12,075 nucleotides of DNA from Clostridia bacterium (lineage in GTDB: Bacteria > Bacillota > Clostridia > Oscillospirales > UBA644). This document shows, in pieces, positions 1-7,390 of the stretch; the first letter of the stretch is position 1, and the number at the start of each line of letters is the position of its first letter. The translations under genes and the position numbers were made by a program. The stretch covers positions 1-12,075 of the forward strand of contig JAFPBP010000251.1 of assembly GCA_017424085.1 (NCBI GenBank), in the 5' to 3' direction. The notes under the pieces are model-generated. The model made no database searches, was not told the origin of the DNA, and saw nothing but the letters and a program-made list of their open reading frames with translations.

Positions 1-2113
1 CCTTCAATCCTGCGGCAAGCTCATCCAGCGACAGGCGGACGATCTCGGGGAAGATCTCCCGAGGCAGGGCACGGAAGGTGATGATCTCATCCACGCGGTT
101 CAAAAATTCGGGACGGAGGAATTCCGACAACGCTTTCTTCGTGCGTTCCTCGGTCAGCTGGTCTTGACTTCGGTTAAAGCCCGCCGCGTTGGCACGGTTG
201 GAGGAGCCTGCGTTGGTGGTCATAACCAAAATGCAATGCTCAAAGGAGACGGTACGCCCCTGTGCGTCTGTGATGCGCCCGTCGTCCAGGATCTGCAAAA
301 GCACGTTCAGCACGTCGGGATGGGCTTTTTCGATCTCGTCGAACAGAACCACGGAATAGGGCTTGCGGCGAACCTTTTCGGTCAGCTGCCCCGCTTCGTC
401 GTAGCCCACGTATCCCGGAGGCGCTCCGATGATGCGGGAGACCGAATGCTTCTCCATAAATTCGGACATATCAAGGCGAATGAGGGTCTCGGGGGAATGG
501 AACAGCTCCTTTGCCAGCACCTTCACCAGCTCGGTCTTGCCCACGCCCGTGGGACCGGCGAAGATGAAGGACACGGGTCTCTTGCGGGGAACCAGCGCCA
601 CGCGGGAACGGCGCACCGCGTCGGAGACCTTGACGATGGCTTCCTCCTGCCCCTTGATGTGGGCGCGCAGGATCTCCTCGAAGCGTGCCAGCTGATTCTG
701 CTCCCGTTCGCGGATCTTGGAGGCGGGAATCCCCGTCCAAAGCTCGATGATCAGCGCCAGATCCTCCAGGGAAACGCACGCCTGATCCCGTTTGCGGATC
801 AATTCGTCATATTCCGCCTCGGTCCGCATCAGATCGGATTTTGCCGTTGCTATGGCGGCGTAATCGTCTTGGGATGGCTCTTCCTTGCTTTCCAGCTCCT
901 CCAGACGTGCCTTCATCTCATTGCGCTTTTTCTCGGCGAGAAAGGCTTGCTCGTAGATGGGATTTTTCAGCGTTGCGTTGGAGCACGCCTCGTCCAGAAG
1001 GTCGATGGCTTTGTCGGGCAGGTAGCGGTCGGTTACGTAGCGCTCCGACAGCTCCACCGCCTTGACCACCAGATATTGGGGCACCTGAATGTGGTGATAT
1101 TCTTCGTAGCGGGACTTGATCCCCTGAAGCATTTTGATGGAATCCTCCACCGAGGGCTCGTTGACGATCACGGGCTGGAAGCGGCGCTCCAGAGCGGCAT
1201 CCTTTTCAATGTGCTTACGGTATTCCTTCAGAGTCGTGGCTCCGATGACCTGGATTTCGCCGCGGGACAGGGCGGGCTTCAAGATGTTTGCGGCGTTCAT
1301 GGAGCCGTCCGCATCGCCTGCTCCCACCAGATTATGGACCTCGTCGATGACCAGGATCACGTTCCCCAGAGCGCGGACCTCCTCGATCAGCCCCTTCATG
1401 CGGCTTTCAAACTGACCACGGAATTGCGTTCCCGCCACCAGTGCCGTCAGATCCAGAAGCCAGACCTCCTTGTCGGCAATCTTTGCGGGAACCTCGCCCT
1501 TGGCGATCCTCTGAGCAATGCCCTCCGCAATGGCGGTCTTGCCCACTCCGGGCTCACCGATGAGGCAGGGGGTGTTCTTGGTGCGGCGGTTCAGGATCTG
1601 AAGCACCCGCAGGATCTCGCTTTCCCGCCCGATGACGGGGTCGGTCTTGCCGCTGCGGGCTTTTTCGGTCAGATCCCGACAAAAGGCGTTGAGATATTTT
1701 TTCTTAGGCTCCTCGGGAGGCTTCTTTTCTTTCTTTTTCTTTGCTTGGTCGCCTTCCTTTTTCGGCTCGGCGGAATCCTGTGCTGCGGCGTTGTTCTCCG
1801 CCGTGGGGCGCTGCATGGCGGTCAGCCCGCTCATCAGCTTCTGATAGAGATTCATGGCTTGTGCGCCGCCCTCCTCGAAGCTGTCCGAAGAGAGGGAATC
1901 GATTCCGTCGCCGCCCATCATGCCGCTCATCTGGTCGCACATATCGTCCAGCTCTTCGTCGGTGATGCCCATTTGATCCAGCATCTGGCTGATGGGCTTG
2001 ATGTTCAGCTCCTTGGCACACTTTATGCAGAGACCCTCGTTGACGGTCTCGTTGTTCTCAATTTTCGTGACAAAAATCACGGCGGGGCGTTTTTTACATC
2101 TGCTGCAAACCAT
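1..2113 (-). CDS. clpE: ClpE-like ATP-dependent Clp protease ATP-binding subunit (C-terminus cut by window edge)
   Basis: This is a two-ring AAA+ (HSP100) unfoldase, predicted to unfold proteins in the cytoplasm and pass them to the ClpP peptidase. The first 704 residues are visible and the 3' end lies outside the window. Residues 1-32 form a four-cysteine zinc finger (C3, C6, C29, C32), the hallmark of ClpE, in place of the double Clp_N repeat of ClpC/ClpB. A lysine-rich linker (about 117-139) follows. The first AAA+ module has Walker A GEPGVGKT (186-193), Walker B with D257/E258, and the ClpE-like stretches GTQFRGQFE and NAANILKPALSRGE. A short middle region lies near 430-500. The second module has Walker A GPTGVGKT (520-527), Walker B LFDEIEKA (D592/E593), GYVGYDE, and an AGFN tripeptide region (644-647) where ClpP-docking loops sit in relatives. 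The ATG at 2113 has a GAAAGGA site 7 bases upstream. It lies 29 bases after cvpA, so it is probably co-transcribed. ClpC is the main alternative, but the N-terminus argues against it. Confidence 0.9.
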   Translation of the reverse strand, partial: MVCSRCKKRPAVIFVTKIENNETVNEGLCIKCAKELNIKPISQMLDQMGITDEELDDMCDQMSGMMGGDGIDSLSSDSFEEGGAQAMNLYQKLMSGLTAMQRPTAENNAAAQDSAEPKKEGDQAKKKKEKKPPEEPKKKYLNAFCRDLTEKARSGKTDPVIGRESEILRVLQILNRRTKNTPCLIGEPGVGKTAIAEGIAQRIAKGEVPAKIADKEVWLLDLTALVAGTQFRGQFESRMKGLIEEVRALGNVILVIDEVHNLVGAGDADGSMNAANILKPALSRGEIQVIGATTLKEYRKHIEKDAALERRFQPVIVNEPSVEDSIKMLQGIKSRYEEYHHIQVPQYLVVKAVELSERYVTDRYLPDKAIDLLDEACSNATLKNPIYEQAFLAEKKRNEMKARLEELESKEEPSQDDYAAIATAKSDLMRTEAEYDELIRKRDQACVSLEDLALIIELWTGIPASKIREREQNQLARFEEILRAHIKGQEEAIVKVSDAVRRSRVALVPRKRPVSFIFAGPTGVGKTELVKVLAKELFHSPETLIRLDMSEFMEKHSVSRIIGAPPGYVGYDEAGQLTEKVRRKPYSVVLFDEIEKAHPDVLNVLLQILDDGRITDAQGRTVSFEHCILVMTTNAGSSNRANAAGFNRSQDQLTEERTKKALSEFLRPEFLNRVDEIITFRALPREIFPEIVRLSLDELAAGLK

Positions 2114-2142
2114 AGTGGGGTCCTTTCGGGGTGTGGGAAAAA

Positions 2143-2898
2143 TTATTCTTCCGCGGTGTCTGTTGTGTGAAACAGGTTGTTGAGGGGGTTGATCTCGTGC
2201 ACCACCTTGTAGACGATGGTGTTGTTTCGGATGGCGTCGCGCTCGGCGGGGGTTCGGTCACGGAGCAGGTACTTGGAGCCCGTGGAGACGATGGCGACGA
2301 AGATGAAGGTGATCAGAACTCCCGTCACCGCCCCCAGCATGCCGCCGCCCAGCTTATCCATGTGTCGGATGATGGGCAGGTTGGTGAGGAAACGGGAGAA
2401 GAGCGTGATGATGGCAATGGCAAGGGTTGCCGCAAGGTAGATCACCGCAAAGGCGATGACGCGGCTGATGATCGAGCTTAAGGGGTCTACCATCTGGGTG
2501 ATGATGGCGCTTTTTGCCTGATCCATGCCGTCGGCTTTCAGAATTTCGTAGGATTCCTGGATCTCATCCACGTCCACGCCCAGAAATTCGCAGGTGTCGG
2601 TGAAGAATTCGGGACGGTTTTCCAGAAGATCGTCAAAGTCGATCTCCGTGGCGGAGATCTGCTCCACGCTGGCGGTCAGCTGATTGATCGCCCATTCCCG
2701 CATGGGTGCGTTTACGTAGTTTGCGTCCACGTAAACTCCCAGCTGCGCCGAGAAGATCAGCGCCAGAACCAGGGCGGCAACGTTGCCCACCAGATTGATG
2801 ACCGAGCGGATCAGACCGTTGCGCACGCCGAGAATGATGCTTACGGCGAGAATGGCAACGATGAAGAAATCCAGCAGTGTGCTTAATGCAAGATCCAT
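2143..2898 (-). CDS. cvpA: CvpA family membrane protein
   Basis: A 251-residue integral membrane protein of the CvpA (colicin V production) family. Family members have been linked to colicin V secretion in E. coli and to envelope homeostasis; the molecular activity is not established. Hydrophobic segments are visible at about residues 9-24, 33-52, 140-167 and 186-206. The N-terminal pair carries the family-like pattern GVRNGLIRSVINLVG (24-38), and the last segment is preceded by DKLGGGMLGAVTGVL (181-195), also typical. A polar, acidic region (about 58-135) separates the two hydrophobic pairs and a short charged tail ends in acidic residues. The ATG has a GGAGG site 7 bases upstream. The gene sits 50 bases after the DUF5711-like gene and 29 bases before the clpE-like gene, all in one direction, so it is probably an operon member. 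Family assignment is secure; function is inferred only at the level of the envelope. Confidence 0.88.
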   Translation of the reverse strand: MDLALSTLLDFFIVAILAVSIILGVRNGLIRSVINLVGNVAALVLALIFSAQLGVYVDANYVNAPMREWAINQLTASVEQISATEIDFDDLLENRPEFFTDTCEFLGVDVDEIQESYEILKADGMDQAKSAIITQMVDPLSSIISRVIAFAVIYLAATLAIAIITLFSRFLTNLPIIRHMDKLGGGMLGAVTGVLITFIFVAIVSTGSKYLLRDRTPAERDAIRNNTIVYKVVHEINPLNNLFHTTDTAEE

Positions 2899-2948
2899 GA
2901 AAAAACCTCCGAATGAACGTGTGTGATTCTATGTCCGAGCGGTTCCCG

Positions 2949-4079
2949 TCAGGGAAGCTCGTAGTGCTTGATATTGACGAAGTTTGCGCCCCTCAGCAGG
3001 GTGATCTCGGGCGAGACCGAGATCTGTGCGGCGGATTCTGCGTCCGCCTTGAGCAGGAGATTTCCCGCACGGTCGGTGACGTACAGCCCTTCCTCGGTCA
3101 GAACGTAGACCCGATCTCCCATCGTATCCAGCGATCGGATCGAAGAAAACTCCAGAGAGAAGGGGACGTTTCCCTCGGTGTCAAAGCCCTCCACGAGAAT
3201 CTGCCCCGAAAGGGTCTGATAGGAAATGAGGGTCAGATCCTCTCCCTGTCGGAAGATCCCGGGTGAGGTCTCGGGGTAGGTGTGGACCGATCGGACCTCC
3301 CGTCCGCTGAAGACCCAGGATCCGTCCTCGGTCAGCATTTCCACCTGTCCGCCCTGCTTGACGCCCAACGCAAGCGGGAAGGTGTCGTAGGCGGTGGCTG
3401 TGATCGTGACCGTTCCCTTGCGGAAGTTCAGAACCGTGAAGACCGTGTTGGTCTTTTCCCGATCGGTGCCCAGAGAGACGATGGTGGCTTCGTTGCGGGA
3501 GGTGATGAAGGCGTCGAGCAGGTAGGTGTCCGAATTCCAGCGCGCAAGAGAGGTCCCCTTGGTATTGTATACGGTGACGCACCCTTTATATTCGCTTCGC
3601 TCGGCGGCAATGGTGAAATAACCCTCCGACGAGATCCGTCCGTTGATGATGTTTCCGCCCTCGGTGCCCTCGCACAGGACGCGGAAGCTGTTGAAGACCA
3701 CCCAGCCCGTGCTTCCCCGATCGAAGCAGAGAATGTATTTGTCGCAGACCTCCATGCAGGGGTTTTTGTACTGCAGGGTGTGGGAGGAATATTTGTTCCC
3801 GTCGGCGCCGTAGACCGAAATCCCGTTGCGGGTCAGCACCGCAAAGCCGTCCTGGAAGGGGGCTACGGTCAACGTGTCGTCCTCCTCGATGCGGACCGTG
3901 TCCGAGGCAGACCCCGTCAGCACGTGGATCACGTTTGCCCGAAGCCGCATCAGTCGGTCGGCGGTCAGATAGGACGAGTTGATGATCAAGGCTACGGCAA
4001 TGTAAAGGATCAGCGTCAGCACTAAGATCCCACGGAGAAGATCCAACCGTCGGACGGTTTTTTTGGTTTCGTTGTTCAT
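2949..4079 (-). CDS. DUF5711-like membrane-anchored beta-rich protein
   Basis: A 376-residue protein with a basic N-terminus (KKTVRRLDLLR, about 6-16) followed by one hydrophobic segment (about 17-35). This fits an N-in membrane anchor with the rest outside the cell. The remainder is rich in short alternating hydrophobic strands separated by glycine/aspartate turns (for example FAVLTRNGISVYGADGNKY, VYVLTEEGLYVTDRAGNLL), resembling a beta-propeller or repeated beta-meander. No catalytic motif is apparent. From memory it matches the DUF5711 type found beside cvpA in Clostridia; I could not search to confirm this. The ATG at 4079 has an AAAGGAG site 8 bases upstream. It begins 19 bases after truA ends and is followed 50 bases later by cvpA, so it is probably in the same transcript. 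A role as an extracytoplasmic sensor or scaffold is conjecture. The family label is moderately sure; that the gene is real is very sure. Confidence 0.82.
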   Translation of the reverse strand: MNNETKKTVRRLDLLRGILVLTLILYIAVALIINSSYLTADRLMRLRANVIHVLTGSASDTVRIEEDDTLTVAPFQDGFAVLTRNGISVYGADGNKYSSHTLQYKNPCMEVCDKYILCFDRGSTGWVVFNSFRVLCEGTEGGNIINGRISSEGYFTIAAERSEYKGCVTVYNTKGTSLARWNSDTYLLDAFITSRNEATIVSLGTDREKTNTVFTVLNFRKGTVTITATAYDTFPLALGVKQGGQVEMLTEDGSWVFSGREVRSVHTYPETSPGIFRQGEDLTLISYQTLSGQILVEGFDTEGNVPFSLEFSSIRSLDTMGDRVYVLTEEGLYVTDRAGNLLLKADAESAAQISVSPEITLLRGANFVNIKHYELP

Positions 4080-4098
4080 TGCCGTGGCTCCTTTCGGT

Positions 4099-4827
4099 TC
4101 AGTATTCCACCCGATTCAGATATAATCCGCGGGCGGGGGCGGTTGCACCTGCGGCGGCGCGGTTTTTTGCCTCCAAAATGGCTTTGATCTCCTCGGGGGG
4201 ATATTTGCGGGGCACCTCCAGAAGGGTCCCCACCATGATCCGCACCATGTTGTAGAGAAATCCGTCGGCGGAGACGTAAAAGCTCAGGGTGTCTCCGTCC
4301 TGCTCGAAATGAGCGTCGAAGACCGTGCGGGTGCAATCGGTGATCTTGCTTCCCGCCGCCATAAAGGAGCGGAAATCGTGGGGCCCGCAGAGGTGCGAAG
4401 CGGCTCGGTTCAGCGCTTCCAAATCATACTCTCCCACCCGATGCCACGCGCGGTCCTCCCAGAAGGGGGAACGGGCGGGGGTGGTAAGAATGCGGTAACG
4501 GTATTCTTTTTTGATCACGCTGTAGCGGGCGTGAAAATCGTCGGGCACGATCTCTGCGGCGTGGACCGCAATATCGCGGGGAAGATTGGCGTTCAGCGCG
4601 GCTATGACCTTTTCGCAGGGCAGGGTGGAATCTGCCGCAAAGGAGGCACAGAAGTCCAGCGCGTGCACTCCCGCATCGGTGCGGCTGCATCCCGAAAATT
4701 CTTGCACGTTGCCGAATACGGTGGTCAGCGCGCGGAAGACCTGCTCCTGCACGGAGGGACCGTTTTTCTGCATCTGCCAGCCGCAGTACGCCGTTCCGTC
4801 AAAGGAAAGTCGGATCAGATATTTCAC
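4099..4827 (-). CDS. truA: tRNA pseudouridine(38-40) synthase TruA
   Basis: TruA converts uridines 38, 39 and 40 in the anticodon stem-loop of tRNAs to pseudouridine. I start it at the GTG at 4827, giving 242 residues, close to the usual family length; a longer in-frame reading to 4896 would add an unrelated-looking N-terminus that runs back into ecfT. From the GTG the protein begins with the typical KYLIRLSFDGTAYCGWQ. The catalytic aspartate lies in GCSRTDAGVHAL (D51). Other family signatures are FHARYSVIKKEYRYRI, the HDFRSFMA stretch, and FLYNMVRIMVGTLLEV near the C-terminus. The start overlaps the ecfT stop as GTGA, with a GGGGAG site 9 bases upstream, indicating translational coupling. 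Following ecfA1-ecfA2-ecfT is the usual Firmicutes gene order. No key residue is missing. Confidence 0.96.
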   Translation of the reverse strand: MKYLIRLSFDGTAYCGWQMQKNGPSVQEQVFRALTTVFGNVQEFSGCSRTDAGVHALDFCASFAADSTLPCEKVIAALNANLPRDIAVHAAEIVPDDFHARYSVIKKEYRYRILTTPARSPFWEDRAWHRVGEYDLEALNRAASHLCGPHDFRSFMAAGSKITDCTRTVFDAHFEQDGDTLSFYVSADGFLYNMVRIMVGTLLEVPRKYPPEEIKAILEAKNRAAAGATAPARGLYLNRVEY

Positions 4828-5648
4828 AGCCCCACGCTCCCCAACAGAACGAGATTGTTCAGCAGGATCACCGCCGCCAGCGCCGCAATGCAGCACGCCG
4901 CCGCCAGATAATCCCGCAGGGCGAATCTGTATTCCACGTAGCGGGTGCGGTTCTTTGCGTCGCTTTCATAGCAACGGCATTCCATCGCCACCGCCAGCTC
5001 CTCCGCACGGCGGAACGCCGATACGAAGAGGGGAATGAGAATGGGGATCATCGCCTTTGCCCGACGGATCAGGCTTCCGCTTTCGAAGTCCGCGCCCCGA
5101 GCCTTCTGGGCGTTCATGATCTTTTCGGTCTCTTCCAGAAGGGTGGGGATGAACCGCAGGGCGATGTTCATCATCATGGCAAAATCGTGGACGGGCACCT
5201 TCAGATAGGTGAGAGGCGAGAGCAGGCGCTCCAGCCCGCCCGTGAGAAGCAGGGGAGAGGTGGTGTAGGTCAGAACCGACATGGACAGGACCATGAGCAT
5301 GATGCGGATCACCATGAACAGGGCGCGGAAGATCCCGTCCCAGGAGATCGAGAAGACCCAGAATTCAAAAATGGGCTCTCCCTGGGAATAGAGCATGTTC
5401 AGCACCGCCGTGAAGATCATGATGAACAACAGCGGCTTCAAGCCCCTCAGATAGAATTTCAGAGAAATGCGGCTTGCGGCGATGATCAGAAGGGTGGTGA
5501 CGATGAGAAATGCGTACGCCGCCACGGTCTCTGCTACGAACAGGGTCACTACGTAAACGATCATCAGAAGGATCTTCGCACGGGGATCCATGTTGTGAAG
5601 CACCGACGTTCCGGGGAAATATTGACCTAAGGTGATGTCTCGGATCAT
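4824..5648 (-). CDS. ecfT: ECF transporter transmembrane component EcfT
   Basis: EcfT is the membrane scaffold of energy-coupling factor importers. It holds the two ATPases EcfA1/EcfA2 and docks interchangeable substrate-binding S components for vitamins or metal ions. The 274-residue protein has hydrophobic segments at about residues 27-60, 70-88, 105-128 and 245-272. Long amphipathic coupling helices lie between the last two. The first coupling motif is Ala-Arg-Gly at 183-185 (QKARGADF); the second, at 221-228 (AMECRCYE), keeps the arginine but is flanked by cysteines. The N-terminal LHNMDPRAKIL (about 17-27) and DFAMMMNIALRFIPTLLEE (about 155-173) stretches are typical of EcfT. The start overlaps the ecfA2 stop as ATGA, with a GGGAGG site 6 bases upstream, and the stop overlaps truA. 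The substrate cannot be read from EcfT, and no S component is in the window. Confidence 0.95.
   Translation of the reverse strand: MIRDITLGQYFPGTSVLHNMDPRAKILLMIVYVVTLFVAETVAAYAFLIVTTLLIIAASRISLKFYLRGLKPLLFIMIFTAVLNMLYSQGEPIFEFWVFSISWDGIFRALFMVIRIMLMVLSMSVLTYTTSPLLLTGGLERLLSPLTYLKVPVHDFAMMMNIALRFIPTLLEETEKIMNAQKARGADFESGSLIRRAKAMIPILIPLFVSAFRRAEELAVAMECRCYESDAKNRTRYVEYRFALRDYLAAACCIAALAAVILLNNLVLLGSVGL
4837..4842 (-). promoter_or_regulatory. Ribosome binding site of truA inside the end of ecfT
   Basis: GGGGAG on the minus strand, 9 bases upstream of the truA GTG. Together with the GTGA stop/start overlap it supports the 242-residue start over the longer upstream ATG reading. Confidence 0.6.
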
Positions 5649-6508
5649 TTCGCACCTCCCGTCAGCCGATTCAGGGCGGTGATGGCTTCCTCGGGGGATA
5701 AGACTGATCCCAAGTCCGCGTGCCCCCGCTTTGCCAAGGAAAGGAAAACGCGGGTGATCTGAGGCACGTTCAGCCCCATGGCGGTCAGCTCGTCGCCTCG
5801 GGCAAAGACTGCACGGGTGTCGTCGAGCATCTTCAGATGCCCGCCCTCAAGGACCATGATCCGTTGTGCGTTGGCGGCGATGTCTTCCATGCTGTGGGAG
5901 ACCAGCACCACCGTGGCGCCCTCCTCCTCCCGATAGGCACGGATGTTTGCCAGAATTTCGTTGCAGCCCTTGGGGTCCAATCCCGCCGTGGGCTCGTCTA
6001 AGATCAGAACGCGGGGACGCATGGCGAGAATGCCCGCAATGGCAACGCGGCGCTTCTGCCCGCCCGAAAGATCGAAGGGGGATTTGGAGCGGAAGCTGTC
6101 GTTCAGCCCCGTCAGCTCCATGGCTTCCTTCACGCGGGCATGGATCTCGTCCTCGGACAGATCCATGTTGCGGGGTCCGAAGGCAATGTCCTTTTCCACC
6201 GTTTCCTCAAACAGCTGATATTCGGGGTACTGGAAGACCAGCCCCACGTTTGCGCGCAGAAGACGGCGGTTGTATTTTTTCGCCCAGATATCCTCCCCGC
6301 GGAAGGAGACGGTGCCCGAGGTGGGCTTCATCAGCCCGTTGAGCATCTGGATCAGGGTGGATTTCCCCGACCCCGTGTGCCCGATGACCCCCACGAATTC
6401 GTTTTCGTATAATTCAAAGGAAATATCGTTGACGGCGGTACGCTGGAAGGGGGTCCCTTCCCCGTAGATCTGAGTCAGATGCTCCGCCTTGAGAATCACG
6501 TTTTTCAT
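5645..6508 (-). CDS. ecfA2: ECF transporter ATPase EcfA2
   Basis: This is one of the two cytoplasmic ATP-binding subunits of an ECF importer. I start it at the ATG at 6508, giving 287 residues; the open frame extends to 6562 but that extension is unlike the family and overlaps ecfA1. Motifs: Walker A GHTGSGKS (43-50), Q-loop FQYPEYQLFEETV (92-104), signature LSGGQKRR (147-154), Walker B LILDEP (168-173, catalytic E172), D-loop GLDP (176-179) and H-loop H205. The YPEYQLF Q-loop is characteristic of EcfA2 rather than EcfA1. The C-terminal extension, including LNVPQITRVFLSL, is typical of ECF ATPases and contributes to dimer contacts. The start overlaps the ecfA1 stop as ATGA, preceded by GGGAGG about 4 bases upstream, and the stop overlaps ecfT as ATGA. 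All ATPase residues are intact. Confidence 0.95.
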   Translation of the reverse strand: MKNVILKAEHLTQIYGEGTPFQRTAVNDISFELYENEFVGVIGHTGSGKSTLIQMLNGLMKPTSGTVSFRGEDIWAKKYNRRLLRANVGLVFQYPEYQLFEETVEKDIAFGPRNMDLSEDEIHARVKEAMELTGLNDSFRSKSPFDLSGGQKRRVAIAGILAMRPRVLILDEPTAGLDPKGCNEILANIRAYREEEGATVVLVSHSMEDIAANAQRIMVLEGGHLKMLDDTRAVFARGDELTAMGLNVPQITRVFLSLAKRGHADLGSVLSPEEAITALNRLTGGAK

Positions 6509-7356
6509 GCGTCCTCCCGTCCGATGTTGCCTGCCAGAAGGTCGTTCAGCACAGCCACACACTCTGCTTCGGTGAGCACGGCAAGGGGAACCTTATAGCC
6601 CTCCTTGCGCAGCAGGAACATCAATTCGGTGCTTTGGGGAACGTTGAGCCCAACGCTCCACAGCAAGCCCGCATTCTGAAATACGTAATGGGGCGTTCCG
6701 TCCAGAAGGATCTCGCCGTTGTTCATCACGGCAATGCGGTCCGCCTGGGCGGCTTCGTCCATGAAATGGGTGATCAGAACGATGGTCATGCCCTCCCGAT
6801 GGAACTTGTGCAGGACCTCCATCACCTCTGCCCGCCCCTTGGGGTCCAGCATGGCGGTGGGCTCGTCCAGCACGAGAACGTCGGGGCGCATGGCAATGAC
6901 CCCCGCAATGGCGATGCGCTGCTTCTGTCCGCCCGAGAGCTTGTAGGTGGCGTGGGTGGCAAAGGCGCTCATATCCACTGCCTCCAGAGCTTCCTTGACG
7001 CGGCGGTGCATTTCGTCGTGCTCTACGCCCAGATTCTCCAGAGCGAAGGCAACCTCCTCCTCCACCACCGAGGCGATGATCTGATTGTCGGGGTTCTGAA
7101 AGACCATGCCCACCTTGCGGTGGATCTCGGTCAGGTCGTCGTTGTTTTTTACGTCCAGTCCGCAGACGGTAATGCTTCCTTCATCGGGAATGCAGATCCC
7201 GTTGAGATGCTTTGCAAGGGTGGATTTCCCGCTCCCGTTGTGCCCGAGAATGGCGATGAATTCGCCCTGCTCCACCGTAAGGGAAACGTCCTTGAGTACG
7301 GGCTCGGAATCCTCTGCATAGCGGAAGGTAAGGTTTTTTGCTTCAATGACCGACAC
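6505..7356 (-). CDS. ecfA1: ECF transporter ATPase EcfA1
   Basis: The second ATP-binding subunit of the ECF importer, expected to pair with EcfA2 and drive import through EcfT. It has 283 residues and starts with GTG at 7356, with AAAGGAGG 9 bases upstream. Motifs: Walker A GHNGSGKS (38-45), Q-loop VFQNPDNQI (85-93), signature LSGGQKQR (140-147), Walker B LVLDEP (161-166, catalytic E165), MLDP D-loop (169-172) and H-loop H197. The NPDNQ Q-loop and LNVPQSTELMFLL in the C-terminal domain fit EcfA1. It is the first ECF gene in the run, 34 bases after the methyltransferase, with no terminator between them. Its stop overlaps the ecfA2 start. Nothing is missing from the ATPase core. Confidence 0.95.
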   Translation of the reverse strand: MSVIEAKNLTFRYAEDSEPVLKDVSLTVEQGEFIAILGHNGSGKSTLAKHLNGICIPDEGSITVCGLDVKNNDDLTEIHRKVGMVFQNPDNQIIASVVEEEVAFALENLGVEHDEMHRRVKEALEAVDMSAFATHATYKLSGGQKQRIAIAGVIAMRPDVLVLDEPTAMLDPKGRAEVMEVLHKFHREGMTIVLITHFMDEAAQADRIAVMNNGEILLDGTPHYVFQNAGLLWSVGLNVPQSTELMFLLRKEGYKVPLAVLTEAECVAVLNDLLAGNIGREDA

Positions 7357-7365
7357 GGAATGTTC

Positions 7366-7373
7366 CCTCCTTT
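7366..7373 (-). promoter_or_regulatory. Ribosome binding site of ecfA1
   Basis: AAAGGAGG on the minus strand, a near-perfect anti-16S match, 9 bases upstream of the GTG at 7356. It decides in favour of this unusual start codon, since no ATG is suitably placed nearby. Confidence 0.75.
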
Positions 7374-7390
7374 CGAGGTATGTGCGTGGG

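Noticed and set aside
164..2170. A 668-codon rightward open frame
   Set aside because: It is antisense to the clpE-like gene, whose AAA+ motifs are unmistakable in the opposite strand. The rightward translation shows no family signature and no ribosome binding site; codon bias explains the lack of stops.
4828..4896. N-terminal extension of TruA from an upstream ATG
   Set aside because: The extra residues do not resemble TruA and overlap ecfT. The GTG at 4827 with its ribosome binding site and GTGA coupling gives the normal family length.
6509..6562. N-terminal extension of EcfA2
   Set aside because: The added residues are unlike ECF ATPases and lie within ecfA1; the ATG at 6508 with the ATGA overlap fits the family start.
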